The translations under genes were made by a program, and so were the position numbers. The notes under the pieces were generated by a model. The model searched no databases. It had not been told where the DNA came from and was given only the letters and a program-made list of their open reading frames with translations. Shown piece by piece: positions 23,956-32,811 of a stretch of 44,568 bases of DNA (the stretch's first letter is position 1; every line of letters begins with the position of its first letter). The stretch is from Bacteroidales bacterium (lineage in GTDB: Bacteria; Bacteroidota; Bacteroidia; Bacteroidales; UBA3824), in assembly GCA_017535325.1 (NCBI GenBank), contig JAFXUC010000018.1:1-44568 (forward strand). Reading direction: 5' to 3'.

Positions 23956-26858
23956 ACACCGCAAAAACTTTTAAAATCGCAGTATTTGCAATTATCCCCC
24001 GGCGAGGCTTCAAAAGTTTGGTTTTTATCAAACAGCCGCGCTAAAACAGATTGCAAATTCAATGCAAATTTATCCGTCAACTCCTTAATATTTGAAGTGT
24101 TGACCTCCGTTCTGATTTTATTTTCAGACATCGAAAAGCGCGTGTTCAAATCCGTAATATCCTGTCTTACAGAATAAATCACCGGCAAAGGTACTACCGA
24201 CGGATATTTTTTCATATAAACATAACTATACAAAAACACCTGAAATCCTTCACTCGAACGGTCTTTTAAACTGCCGTCAAAAAGTGAATCTATATTCTTG
24301 AAAGTCAAATGTTTGGCAACGTTTCCCGTTTTGTAGTCAACGATTCTGAAAGTTTTTGTGCTTTCAATATAATCCGCACGGTCTACAATGCCGCCGATAT
24401 TCGCCTCGTATTTTTTGCCGTCAATCACAAAAGGTATGCTTGAATAAACCGCATCTTCTGTTTTAACGATTTTCAGCGGCGCGTTTTTCTTGTCGTAAGC
24501 CAAAATCCTGTCGACGTAGGCAAGCAAAACCTCAAAAAATATCGCATCAAGTCCCGATAAGTCAGCCTTGCTTTTATGGTTTAACATAAAGTGCTGATTG
24601 AAAGCCTCAAACGCACATTTTTCTTTGTCATATTTCAACGCCTCAATCTGGTTTTGAGAAATAGTTTTTCCGCAAAACGGCGAATAAAGCAGTTCTACCG
24701 TCTTGTGCAAAACCGTTCCGAAATCCGCTTGGTCTGCCTCCTCTTCCAATTCCTCGACGGGCGACAGTTTGGCGATGTACTGAAAATAAAATTTCAGCGG
24801 ACAGCCGATAAAAGTGTTAAGTGCCGAGGGCGACAAAGCCCTTGAACCTTCGCCTTTCATCAAATACGGCTTCAACTTTTCAAAAATTTCACCGCTGTTT
24901 TTTATGACGGTTTCCTTGTCTTTTGACGGGTTGACCGTCCTCGAAAACTGCCTTTCAACAACCGAAAAATTGGATTTCGGATTCCACGGAAAAGACGCCT
25001 CTTTGAGACACTGCGTCGCAAAACGGCTCATCTCGCCCGAAAGATTGTTGGCAAAAACATTGTTGTAAAGCACCACAACATTTTTTGCCCGCTGAAACAG
25101 ACGGTAAAAAAAGTAGCCAAAAACCGCGTCCTTGAATTTTACGACCGGCATGTCAAACGCCAAACGCATACTCTCGGTTATAAACGAAGAATTTTCTGAC
25201 CGTTTCGGAAAAACACCTTCGTTCATGCCCGTTAAAATCACGTTGTCAAAATCGATGTTGCGCGTTTCCATCATACCGATTATCTGAATGCCGTCATCAT
25301 CTTTGGAGTCAAACGGAATCTTTATTTGCGAGAGGTGCTGCCTTAAAATGCTGATTACAAGCCGGGACTCCAAGCCTTCTAACGGCAACTTCAAAATGTT
25401 GTTATACAGATTCTTAATCGAAAGATACGCCTGATAAATAAACTCGTTTTCTATTTTCGGATTATCTTCCGGCTCAGGATTTTTTATGAAATAAATTTCA
25501 GAGAGAATTTCCAAAACGTTTTTCAGCAAATCCGCCGGAGTAGAGACTTCAGAATTAAAAATCAGATTCAAAACATGGCTGAAACTGCCTAAAAACTCTT
25601 TCTTTATCCTGATTTTTCTTTCGTCGTTAATCTTTTTCGTAATTAATTTTGAATGAAAATCAGGTAGTTTGCAGACAAAAGGATGGTTCAAAACACCCAA
25701 AACGTCCTTGAAATAATAATCGCCGGTTCTCTCGTTATTTTTCAGTTGAAGACAGTTGACAAGAAACGAAAAAACCGGCGTTTCTTTGAACGGGAAACCC
25801 ATCGTAACATTAATTTTTTCAATTTCTTTTGGAATACTGCCCAAAACCGGAAACAACAAATGCTCGTCGCCCAAGACCACAGCCGTTTTATTTTCCTTAT
25901 AATCAGGCTGCTGACAAAAGTTCAGAAGTATGTCGTGAACCGCCTTCGACTGCGAAATCTCCAACGGACAACCGATAAACTCCACATTTTTCTTTCCTAA
26001 AAGAATATTGTCAGGCGGCACAGGATACAGTTCGTTAGGATAATCGCTGAGATAACCGCGCATAAACAGTCCCGCCTCCTGCGCAGAATCCGAAATGTAA
26101 TAATTGTCGGCGTCCCAATAGAATTTTGCTTTTCCGGCAAGCCTCAAATGCGTGAAAATTTTTCTTTCCGCCTTGTTCAAGACGTTGAAACCCACAAAGA
26201 TATAAGTTTTGAAACGGGTCTCCAAGCCGCCTTTTTTTATCAGAGAACAAATTTCCCTTTTGTGCATACCGGAATATGAGCAGCCGAGTTCTTTGAGCCG
26301 CGCCTTAAAAATATTATAAACCTTCGGAAGATTAACCCAAAGTTCGTAAAATCTCAGTTTTTCGCGGCTTAGTTTTTCAGAGGAAAAATTTGCCCAAAAC
26401 GCACGGATTATCCCGATGATTTTTTCGTCAAGTCCGGCGTAAAAAGCGTCCAACTCATTCAAATCCGCACAGTTATGACACAGTTGGTCTATATCAACAA
26501 GATAATTGTCTATCTCGTTGAAATCAGCCAAAAGTTTTTGTCCCGTGTCAAAAAAAGCGTTGAAATCAGCCGCGATATTGCGGTTTTTCATACCGTCCCT
26601 GTCAAAAACCTCCTTGAAGGCTTTATAAAGTTCAAACAGGATGGTTAAGTCATCCGCCTGATTGAACTTCAAAAACTGTTGAAGAATTTTGTCAACAGGG
26701 TACAAATTTTTGGCAAACGAAACCTGATTCTTTAATTTTGCGTACTCTTTCCTGAAATAAACCATCGTTCTTTTGTTGGGAAAAACCACGCACACAGAAT
26801 CGTCTTTGTCATACTTTTGTAATATGTCTGAGGCACATTCCTCCAAAAAACTCTTCAT
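23952..26858 (-). CDS. AddB-like PD-(D/E)XK nuclease with 4Fe-4S cysteines, 968 aa
   Basis: The C-terminal nuclease domain is complete: H718 in FGTVLHKTVELL, D826 in GGIVDRADY, D841 and K843 in RIVDYKTGN. An iron-sulphur staple is formed by C686 (FIGCPLKFYFQYI) and C957, C960, C966 (CKYCDFKSFC). The N-terminal two thirds resemble the inactivated helicase of AddB (VVFPNKRTMVYFRKEY, TILFELYKAF, DFDNVILTGMNEGVFP), and I see no Walker A. In AddAB this protein processes DNA ends for recombination. The partner AddA is not in the window. The gene overlaps paaK by one base and its stop overlaps that of the converging glycosyltransferase gene. Confidence 0.85.
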   Translation of the reverse strand: MKSFLEECASDILQKYDKDDSVCVVFPNKRTMVYFRKEYAKLKNQVSFAKNLYPVDKILQQFLKFNQADDLTILFELYKAFKEVFDRDGMKNRNIAADFNAFFDTGQKLLADFNEIDNYLVDIDQLCHNCADLNELDAFYAGLDEKIIGIIRAFWANFSSEKLSREKLRFYELWVNLPKVYNIFKARLKELGCSYSGMHKREICSLIKKGGLETRFKTYIFVGFNVLNKAERKIFTHLRLAGKAKFYWDADNYYISDSAQEAGLFMRGYLSDYPNELYPVPPDNILLGKKNVEFIGCPLEISQSKAVHDILLNFCQQPDYKENKTAVVLGDEHLLFPVLGSIPKEIEKINVTMGFPFKETPVFSFLVNCLQLKNNERTGDYYFKDVLGVLNHPFVCKLPDFHSKLITKKINDERKIRIKKEFLGSFSHVLNLIFNSEVSTPADLLKNVLEILSEIYFIKNPEPEDNPKIENEFIYQAYLSIKNLYNNILKLPLEGLESRLVISILRQHLSQIKIPFDSKDDDGIQIIGMMETRNIDFDNVILTGMNEGVFPKRSENSSFITESMRLAFDMPVVKFKDAVFGYFFYRLFQRAKNVVVLYNNVFANNLSGEMSRFATQCLKEASFPWNPKSNFSVVERQFSRTVNPSKDKETVIKNSGEIFEKLKPYLMKGEGSRALSPSALNTFIGCPLKFYFQYIAKLSPVEELEEEADQADFGTVLHKTVELLYSPFCGKTISQNQIEALKYDKEKCAFEAFNQHFMLNHKSKADLSGLDAIFFEVLLAYVDRILAYDKKNAPLKIVKTEDAVYSSIPFVIDGKKYEANIGGIVDRADYIESTKTFRIVDYKTGNVAKHLTFKNIDSLFDGSLKDRSSEGFQVFLYSYVYMKKYPSVVPLPVIYSVRQDITDLNTRFSMSENKIRTEVNTSNIKELTDKFALNLQSVLARLFDKNQTFEASPGDNCKYCDFKSFCGV

Positions 26859-28165
26859 TAATCGTCGTATTTTCTCATGTCGAGAACGTGTTTAGCCTTG
26901 CCTTCGCTGCGTTCAAGCGTCATCGGCGGAACCACCTTGATTGAGGGTTTTATTCCCGTTACGCTTACAATTCTCTTGTAAAGCGGATTGACGTAAACCA
27001 ACTGTTTCTCCGGCGGTGTTACGTAAAATTCGGGGCGGAGTTCAACCTTGATTTCAAAACTGTCCTCATGGTTGATTCTGTCAACGGTGATGAAATAATA
27101 CGGCTGGAACGCGGGGAACTCAGTCAGACAGGTTTCGATTTGCGAGGGGAAAACGTTAACGCCTCGGATAATGAGCATATCGTCGGAGCGTCCGAAAATT
27201 CTGTCGATTCTTGCGGCTGTTCTTCCGCACTTGCATTTTTCGTAACGGATTCTCGTCAAATCCCTTGTCCTGTATCTTAAAATCGGCATTGCCTCTTTGC
27301 AAAGGGTCGTGAAAACCAACTCGCCGAACTCGCCTTCGGGAACAGGCTGCAAAGTTTCCGGATTGATAATTTCGGGGTAGAAAAAGTCTTCCCAAATATG
27401 AATTCCGTCCTGATATTCACATTCGCCGCCTACGCCCGGTCCGCTGATTTCGGTAAGTCCGTAAATGTCTATCGCTTTGAGTCTCAGGCGTTTTTCGATG
27501 GTTTTTCTCATGCCGTTGCTCCAAGGCTCGGCTCCGAAAAATCCGACTTTGAGTTTCATGTCGTCAAGAGAAAGCGTATGAGAATTTTCGATAGCCTCGG
27601 CAATGTGCATCGCATACGAGGGAGTAGCGCAAAGAGCCGTTGTTCCGAAATCTTTCATAAGCATAATCTGTTTTTTGGTGTTGCCGGAAGAGGTCGGAAG
27701 TTGTGTCGCGCCGATTTTCAACGCGCCGTCGTGGGCACCGAGTCCGCCGGTAAAAAGTCCGTAACCGTAAGAGACCTGAACGATGTCGTCTTTTGTAACG
27801 CCGCCCGCCGACATAACCCTTGCAACGCCTTCCGACCAGACGTCAAGGTCGTTTTTGGTGTAAGTCGCAACCACTGGTTTACCTGTCGTACCGCTTGAAG
27901 CGTGGATTCTTACGACCTCCGACTGAGGAACCACTTGAAGTCCGAAAGGATACTCGTCCCTCAAATCAATTTTTGTAGTAAAGGGAAGTTTATGAATATC
28001 GTCAATAGATTTGATGTCATCGGGTTTTACGCCGGTTTCGTCCATTTTTTTGCGGTAGAACGGGGATTTTTCGTAACAGGTTCTAACCGTTTTAATAAGT
28101 CTTTCGCTTTGCAGGGCACGCAGTTGTTCGCGGTCCATACATTCATACTTAGGATTGAATATCAT
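26858..28165 (-). CDS. paaK: Phenylacetate-CoA ligase, 435 aa
   Basis: The enzyme activates phenylacetate (or a related aryl or short acid) to its CoA thioester with ATP. Landmarks are the opening YxPKYE-like segment, IHKLPFTTKIDLRDEYPFGL, the P-loop HASSGTTGKPVVATYT, DIYGLTEISGPGVGGEC, RTRDLTRI and GRSDDMLIIRGVNVFPSQIE. The length is normal for the family. It is followed by the nuclease gene (1-base overlap) and preceded by a PaaI-type thioesterase. In anaerobic Bacteroidales this enzyme often works with indolepyruvate or other 2-oxoacid ferredoxin oxidoreductases in aryl-acid metabolism; the VorB-type genes here are at 9242-11911. Confidence 0.92.
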   Translation of the reverse strand: MIFNPKYECMDREQLRALQSERLIKTVRTCYEKSPFYRKKMDETGVKPDDIKSIDDIHKLPFTTKIDLRDEYPFGLQVVPQSEVVRIHASSGTTGKPVVATYTKNDLDVWSEGVARVMSAGGVTKDDIVQVSYGYGLFTGGLGAHDGALKIGATQLPTSSGNTKKQIMLMKDFGTTALCATPSYAMHIAEAIENSHTLSLDDMKLKVGFFGAEPWSNGMRKTIEKRLRLKAIDIYGLTEISGPGVGGECEYQDGIHIWEDFFYPEIINPETLQPVPEGEFGELVFTTLCKEAMPILRYRTRDLTRIRYEKCKCGRTAARIDRIFGRSDDMLIIRGVNVFPSQIETCLTEFPAFQPYYFITVDRINHEDSFEIKVELRPEFYVTPPEKQLVYVNPLYKRIVSVTGIKPSIKVVPPMTLERSEGKAKHVLDMRKYDD

Positions 28166-28175
28166 TTTATGATGT

Positions 28176-28589
28176 TTAAATTAATGTGTCAAACTGTATT
28201 GCATCTTTTTTCCTGTAACCCTGACCGGTCAAAACGGCTATTAACTCTCCTTTCTGATTCCTGATTTCGACGTTTACGAAAGGGATTTTCGGGTGATTGA
28301 AAACTTCTTTTGCCTCGGCGGTCAAGATGTCGCCTTTTTTAGCGGATTGGAGAAAAGCGATATTGTTTTGAATACCAAAAGTCAGTTGTTTATGACTATT
28401 GACCGCAGCCGCAACCGCTAAGTCGCCGAGCGTAAAAAGCGCGCCGCCCTGACAAACGCCGCCTCCGTTAAGGTGTCTTTCTTCAACAGTCATCTGCGCC
28501 TTCGCATAACCTTCTTTTATGTCCGTCAACTGCATACCGCAAGAGGCTGCAAAACGGTCGTTCTCGTTGAGATGGTCTTTAAGTGTCAT
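28176..28589 (-). CDS. PaaI-family hotdog thioesterase, 137 aa
   Basis: This is a single hotdog domain with the family motif HLNGGGVCQGGALFTLGDLAVA; the aspartate in LGDLA corresponds to the PaaI catalytic Asp. It hydrolyses aryl- or acyl-CoA and probably frees CoA trapped by a stalled product of the adjacent phenylacetate-CoA ligase. The ATG at 28587-28589 is chosen. A longer reading from a TTG at 28616 would start inside the predicted -7 box and is rejected. First gene of the operon thioesterase-paaK-nuclease. Confidence 0.88.
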   Translation of the reverse strand: MTLKDHLNENDRFAASCGMQLTDIKEGYAKAQMTVEERHLNGGGVCQGGALFTLGDLAVAAAVNSHKQLTFGIQNNIAFLQSAKKGDILTAEAKEVFNHPKIPFVNVEIRNQKGELIAVLTGQGYRKKDAIQFDTLI

Positions 28590-28613
28590 TGTAAATGAAT
28601 TTTTTTTCGCGGA

Positions 28614-28645
28614 CAAAAATAATGATTTTTTTTAAACACAGCAAA
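28614..28645 (-). promoter_or_regulatory. Promoter of the thioesterase-paaK-nuclease operon
   Basis: On the minus strand TTTG (28645-28642) and TATTTTTG (28621-28614) are 20 nt apart, 24 nt before the ATG at 28589. This supports the shorter thioesterase reading. Confidence 0.6.
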
Positions 28646-28653
28646 AAAACTCT

Positions 28654-30588
28654 TTAAAACCTCACTCCCATTACCAAAACATCGTCCAATTGTTTTAAAT
28701 TTCCGCGCCAGTTATCGAGGTTTTCTTCAAGTCTCTGTTTCTGAACCGGCAAATCAAGGGTGTGAATCTGCATTAAAAAATCTCTGAAATTCTTAATCAT
28801 ATATTTGCGCCGTTTGCCTCCCGACATACCGAACTGATCGGCATAACCGTCAGAAAACAAATACAGCATATCGCCTTTTTCAACTTTGAGTTCGTGGTTT
28901 GTAAACCTTTCAGTCTGGTTTTCGTAATAACCTATCGGCATTTCGTCGGCATCTGTCTGTAAAAGTTCTCCGTTATGTATCAGAATCAGAGGGTTATGCG
29001 CGCCTGCGTACTGAATTTTAAAGTTTTTCCTGTCATAAACGCAAACCGCCATATCCATACCGTCTTTTTGTTCGTCATCTCTTCCCGTCTGACGGAGATA
29101 AGTGATTATGTCAGAGCGCAAAAGCGTCAAAATCTCGCCCGCAGAGATATTGTCTTCGGTCATTCTCGCGGTAATGTCGTTTAGAAACGCGATTCCCAAA
29201 AGACTCATAAACGCACCCGGAACGCCGTGCCCCGTGCAGTCAGCAGCCGTAAAAACAAATTTGTCGCCGATGTCGTTGCCCCAGAAAAAATCGCCGCTGA
29301 CAATGTCCCTCGGTTTCAACATAATAAAATGATCCGGCAGATATTTTGAAAAATACTCCTGTGGCGGCATTACAGCCTGCTGAATTTTTTGTGCGTATCG
29401 TATGCTCTCTACAATTTTGTCTTTTTGCGCGGTGATTTCGTCCTTCTGAGCCGTTATCTCCACATTCTGCTCCTCTATCTGCTCGTTTTGTCTTACAAGT
29501 TTCTGATTGTCACGGCGTTTGCCCACATAAAGTTTTGCAATAAAAAACAGCATAATGAGAAAGACAACCAAAACCATCATTGATGCCAAAATAATATTGT
29601 TCAAAAGTTGGTTTTTAAGGTCCAACTGTTTGAGTTCGCTCTCCTTGGTTTTTATTTCCTCGTTGATTTGATTAATGCGGTCAAGTTGTCTTTTTGCGAC
29701 CTCGTGCTGAGCCACAACCTCGTTTCTCTGCCTTTCAAGTTCATGTGCAACAGCAACAGCCTCGGCATTTCTTTTTTTCAAATTGGTCTCCGCTTCATCA
29801 AGTTCTTTCTTGATTTTCTCCTGCTGACGTTTCAGGCTCTGCATTTCTTCCTGCTGACGTTCGAGTTTTTCGACCTGATTCTGAATACCGCGGCTCTGAA
29901 TAGCCATGTTACGGTTTTGAATTTCAATCTGCTGCTGCTTTTGAAAAATCTCCTTTTCCTTTTCGTCAAGAAGCCTCTGTTTTTGGTTCAACTCCTCTTC
30001 CTTTTCTGAAAGTTGCTCAGACTGCTCCTTTATAATAGCGTCCTTGGAAATATCCTCGCCGTGAAGCAGCCTTGTCATATCAGACATTACATTTATCCCC
30101 TCTTTTCTGAGGTTCGCTGTGTTAAAACCGAAGGTTACAAGCCCTGATTTTTCGTCCGAAAAATCAATCATCACTTCCGTTCTGTCAGAATAATTATCGG
30201 AGATTATAACGACGGGAGTATATTTCAGAAGGTTCATCGCAGATACAAAATCCCCTGTATACGGCACAAAAAGCACACTGAGGCTCTTGTCTGAAACGGC
30301 GTTCTCAACAGAAGCGAACTCCCTCACAACAACTTTTACGCCGTTTTGATACGGTCTTTTCGCATATTTTTTCAGGCTTTGCGAGAGTTCCTCGTCCGCG
30401 TTGACGAGTCCGATAGTAATCATCTGCGCCTGAGCCTGACTGCCGTTTTCCCAAAGAAGATACCTCGGTATATGATACAGCAATTTTGCTTTCTGTTCAA
30501 AAACCGGCTCTCTTGTCTGCGCTGTGGCAATACCGCTAAAAACAAAAAGCAAAACACTTATTATCAAATATATCCTAAAAATTTTCAA
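28654..30588 (-). CDS. SpoIIE-type phosphatase with periplasmic YfiR-like domain, 644 aa
   Basis: Order of parts: signal sequence (1-24); a periplasmic YfiR/DUF4154-like domain (about 30-175, ending in FGFNTANLRKEGINV); a long Gln/Glu-rich coiled coil (185-325); one membrane helix (331-353); a short coiled coil with the repeat EITAQKD; and a PPM/SpoIIE Ser/Thr phosphatase domain (about 405-644) with D433 (VSGDFFW), D450 (AADCTGHGVPGAF), GMDMAV and FSDGYADQFG. It should sense a periplasmic or envelope cue and dephosphorylate an anti-sigma-antagonist-like partner in the cytoplasm. No partner gene is nearby. The start is a TTG that overlaps the NUDIX stop (TTGA); no in-frame ATG would keep the signal peptide. 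Confidence 0.88.
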   Translation of the reverse strand: MKIFRIYLIISVLLFVFSGIATAQTREPVFEQKAKLLYHIPRYLLWENGSQAQAQMITIGLVNADEELSQSLKKYAKRPYQNGVKVVVREFASVENAVSDKSLSVLFVPYTGDFVSAMNLLKYTPVVIISDNYSDRTEVMIDFSDEKSGLVTFGFNTANLRKEGINVMSDMTRLLHGEDISKDAIIKEQSEQLSEKEEELNQKQRLLDEKEKEIFQKQQQIEIQNRNMAIQSRGIQNQVEKLERQQEEMQSLKRQQEKIKKELDEAETNLKKRNAEAVAVAHELERQRNEVVAQHEVAKRQLDRINQINEEIKTKESELKQLDLKNQLLNNIILASMMVLVVFLIMLFFIAKLYVGKRRDNQKLVRQNEQIEEQNVEITAQKDEITAQKDKIVESIRYAQKIQQAVMPPQEYFSKYLPDHFIMLKPRDIVSGDFFWGNDIGDKFVFTAADCTGHGVPGAFMSLLGIAFLNDITARMTEDNISAGEILTLLRSDIITYLRQTGRDDEQKDGMDMAVCVYDRKNFKIQYAGAHNPLILIHNGELLQTDADEMPIGYYENQTERFTNHELKVEKGDMLYLFSDGYADQFGMSGGKRRKYMIKNFRDFLMQIHTLDLPVQKQRLEENLDNWRGNLKQLDDVLVMGVRF

Positions 30589-31013
30589 TGGTTTGCAAGT
30601 AAAAATTCTTCCAAAATCCTCGCATGGTCAAAAGCCAAAGCGGGCAGACTGTTAAAATCAAACCAGTCTACATCGGCGGCATCGTCATCTGCAACAGCCT
30701 CGGTGTCTTCATCAACGTAGGCATAAAAAACAATTGTTATCGTTCTGCCCCTCGGATCTCTGCCGGGGTCGCCGAAAGCCTTAAACTGAGAAAGAAACTG
30801 ACAGTCTATACCAGTTTCTTCTTTCAATTCCCGTGCCGCACTTTGCTCCAAAGTCTCGCCTTCTTCTGTAAAACCGCCCGGAAACGCCCAACAGTCTTTA
30901 AACGGGTCTCTTTTACGTTTTATTAACAATACTTGTCTTGTAATGCCTTCACCTCTTATCACGATAGTGTCTGTCGTAACCGAAGGCATCGGATATTTGT
31001 ATGTATAAGCCAT
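30585..31013 (-). CDS. NUDIX hydrolase, 142 aa
   Basis: The Nudix box is complete: GGFTEEGETLEQSAARELKE followed by ETGI, fitting GX5EX7REUXEEXGU. The N-terminus (YPMPSVTTDTIVIRG) and AFPGGF resemble the family that handles ADP-ribose or 8-oxo-dGTP-type substrates; the exact substrate cannot be told. First gene of a two-gene unit with the SpoIIE-type phosphatase, to which it is coupled by a TTGA overlap. A promoter lies 30 nt upstream of the ATG. Confidence 0.9.
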   Translation of the reverse strand: MAYTYKYPMPSVTTDTIVIRGEGITRQVLLIKRKRDPFKDCWAFPGGFTEEGETLEQSAARELKEETGIDCQFLSQFKAFGDPGRDPRGRTITIVFYAYVDEDTEAVADDDAADVDWFDFNSLPALAFDHARILEEFLLANH

Positions 31014-31043
31014 CTTAAAAATTGTCTGTTATATAATAGAAGA

Positions 31044-31075
31044 CAAATGTAAATCTTTTTTTGTTTCAATGCAAT
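31044..31075 (-). promoter_or_regulatory. Promoter of the NUDIX-phosphatase unit
   Basis: On the minus strand ATTG (31075-31072, one mismatch to TTTG) is followed after 20 nt by TACATTTG (31051-31044), a full -7 match. The ATG at 31013 is 30 nt away. Confidence 0.5.
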
Positions 31076-31080
31076 TTTTT

Positions 31081-31110
31081 TTTCAAAAAAAAAATTTTTT
31101 GTTACTTTTA
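31081..31110 (+). promoter_or_regulatory. Weak promoter candidate for queE
   Basis: TTTC (31081-31084) and TACTTTTA (31103-31110) each differ from consensus at one position and are 18 nt apart. The spacer is a run of ten A and six T. The queE ATG follows 22 nt later. Confidence 0.35.
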
Positions 31111-31132
31111 CACGGTTTTTTGTGTTAAAATT

Positions 31133-31753
31133 ATGCTTAAAAATACTTTATCAGGAAATTTCTTGCCTGTTACGGAAGAGTTTTATTCCGTTCAGGGAGA
31201 GGGAGTTAACGCAGGGACGGCTGCATATTTTGTCCGGCTTGCGGGCTGTGATGTCAATTGTCCGTGGTGCGACAGCAAAGAGACATGGGACATAAACTCC
31301 GGCAAAAGCACTTCCGTAGAAGAAATTGCTTTACGCGCCTCAAAAACACCGTGCTGCAACGTTGTCATTACGGGCGGCGAACCGCTTTTGCACAATCTTG
31401 ATTTGCTGTGTGAAAGTCTTGAAAAACAGTGTCTTTCGATTTGGCTCGAAACCTCCGGCAGCAGCCCTTTGACCGGAAATTTTGACTGGATAGCGGTTTC
31501 GCCGAAAAAAAACAAGCCGCCATTGGACGAGGTTTTGGAAGTTGCAAACGAGTTGAAAATGGTGGTTTCAGACGAAAACGACCTCATCGAAGCGGAAAAA
31601 TACGCAAAAAAAGTTCCGGCAGAATGTGCGCTTTTGTTGCAGGCTCAGTGGGAAAATTTTGAAAAAGCCAACGCCTTGATTTTTGATTTCGTCAAAAAAC
31701 ACCCCGTTTGGAAAATTTCCATACAAACCCACAAAATATTAAAAATCAGATGA
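31133..31753 (+). CDS. queE: 7-carboxy-7-deazaguanine synthase (radical SAM), 206 aa
   Basis: This radical SAM enzyme converts 6-carboxytetrahydropterin to 7-carboxy-7-deazaguanine in the queuosine/preQ0 pathway. The cluster cysteines appear as GCDVNCPWCD (CX3CX2C, the QueE-type spacing), after the substrate-binding start YSVQGEGVNAG. GGEPLLH follows. ATG 31133 is preferred over the open frame back to 31061, which would run through the A/T-tract promoter region. Other queuosine genes (queC, queD, folE) are not in the window. Its TGA overlaps the next ATG by four bases. Confidence 0.92.
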   Translation: MLKNTLSGNFLPVTEEFYSVQGEGVNAGTAAYFVRLAGCDVNCPWCDSKETWDINSGKSTSVEEIALRASKTPCCNVVITGGEPLLHNLDLLCESLEKQCLSIWLETSGSSPLTGNFDWIAVSPKKNKPPLDEVLEVANELKMVVSDENDLIEAEKYAKKVPAECALLLQAQWENFEKANALIFDFVKKHPVWKISIQTHKILKIR

Positions 31754-32448
31754 TTGTATTAGTTGTTACAGCCCTTTTGCCGGTTTTTGCAATCCTTGCA
31801 TACGTGTATTTTACCGATCCGGACAAAGAGCCGTGGCAGACTCTGCTGACGGCTTTCGGACTCGGTGCGCTGACAATTGTGCCGGCGGCGTTGTGCGAAG
31901 GTTTTCTTTTCGATATTTTCAATGCGAAAAATTACCCGCTTGTTGAAAATTTTTTCTGCATAGGTCTTACGGAGGAGTTTTTTAAACTTACCGTTATAAT
32001 GCTTTATATTTTCCGGCACAGGGATTTCAACGACACTTTCGACGGAATCGTTTATGCGGTTGCAGCCTCGCTCGGCTTTGCCGCTGCGGAAAACGTAATT
32101 TACACTTTGGAAAACGGATTTGACACCGGCATATTGCGTGCTTTTACCTCAGTACCGGGACATGCGGCGTTTGCGGTTTTTATGGGCGGTTTTGTTTCCA
32201 CAGCCAAGACACACCACTTTTATCTAAGGACAAAAAAACGGACTAAATACATTCTTCTTGCGCTTTTTGTGCCTACTGTGGTACACGGACTTTATGATTA
32301 TCTGTTGACAATCAAGCAGGTAGAACTGTTTTTTCTGCTGATAATAGTTATTGACATTGCTGCAATAATAATTATCAGACGCGCAAGAAAAAACGACAAA
32401 TCACTTCTCGTTAACAACGAACCTCTTTTGGAAGAAAAACAAGAATAG
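31750..32448 (+). CDS. prsW: PrsW-family intramembrane metalloprotease, 232 aa
   Basis: A multi-pass membrane protein with the PrsW motif set: the metal/catalytic EEFFK in GLTEEFFKLTVI, the FDGIVYAVAASLGFAAAENVIY helix, VPGHAAFAVFMGGF and VVHGLYD. Relatives cut membrane anti-sigma factors or other single-pass proteins within the membrane. No anti-sigma gene is next to it. The start is ATG 31750, overlapping the queE stop; the frame extends upstream inside queE. It ends 3 nt before the converging gene at 32452. Confidence 0.88.
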   Translation: MIVLVVTALLPVFAILAYVYFTDPDKEPWQTLLTAFGLGALTIVPAALCEGFLFDIFNAKNYPLVENFFCIGLTEEFFKLTVIMLYIFRHRDFNDTFDGIVYAVAASLGFAAAENVIYTLENGFDTGILRAFTSVPGHAAFAVFMGGFVSTAKTHHFYLRTKKRTKYILLALFVPTVVHGLYDYLLTIKQVELFFLLIIVIDIAAIIIIRRARKNDKSLLVNNEPLLEEKQE

Positions 32449-32451
32449 TTT

Positions 32452-32811
32452 TCAACGCTTTTTTTTCAACCTCAGCGTTACATACGCAGAATCCTTGTCT
32501 TCCTTCAAATTAGGATAAATAAAATAGGTTTCTGGTTTTAATTCGTAATTCTTTGCCCGCGACAAAAACCTTTCCGTCCAAAAAGCCGTAACAGGTTTGT
32601 CGCCTTTTTTGCCTTTCATAATCCAAAAGCCGTCGCAGTCGCACAACACGCTGTCAATAAGCATTGTCTGCGAAATTTTCAAACCCTCACACTCCAAAAC
32701 GGCATCTCGGTCTTTCTGTTTAAACTGTCTGCCGGTTAAGGTCAAAGTTTTTTGAGCAAAAACATCCGCAAAAACCAAAAGCAGCAAAAAACTCAAAAAA
32801 AATTTTTTCAT
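32452..32811 (-). CDS. Small secreted protein of unknown function, 119 aa
   Basis: The protein starts with a signal peptide (MKKFFLSFLLLLVFADVFAQ) and continues as a small basic and aromatic domain with a Cys-rich spot (SVLCDCDGFWI) and a basic tail (RLKKKR). I recognise no family. The true start is ATG 32811; the frame is open upstream to 32895, inside the MFS gene. It overlaps the MFS stop by four bases (ATGA), so it is the last gene of the rfbA-rfbC-ugd-MFS unit. A periplasmic location is likely. Confidence 0.75.
   Translation of the reverse strand: MKKFFLSFLLLLVFADVFAQKTLTLTGRQFKQKDRDAVLECEGLKISQTMLIDSVLCDCDGFWIMKGKKGDKPVTAFWTERFLSRAKNYELKPETYFIYPNLKEDKDSAYVTLRLKKKR

Noticed and set aside
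28590..28616. Thioesterase start at TTG 28616
   Set aside because: The added residues overlap a full -7 promoter box; ATG 28589 gives a normal-length protein.
31061..31132. Longer QueE N-terminus
   Set aside because: It translates the A/T tracts and promoter region into a Phe/Lys-rich peptide unlike the family.
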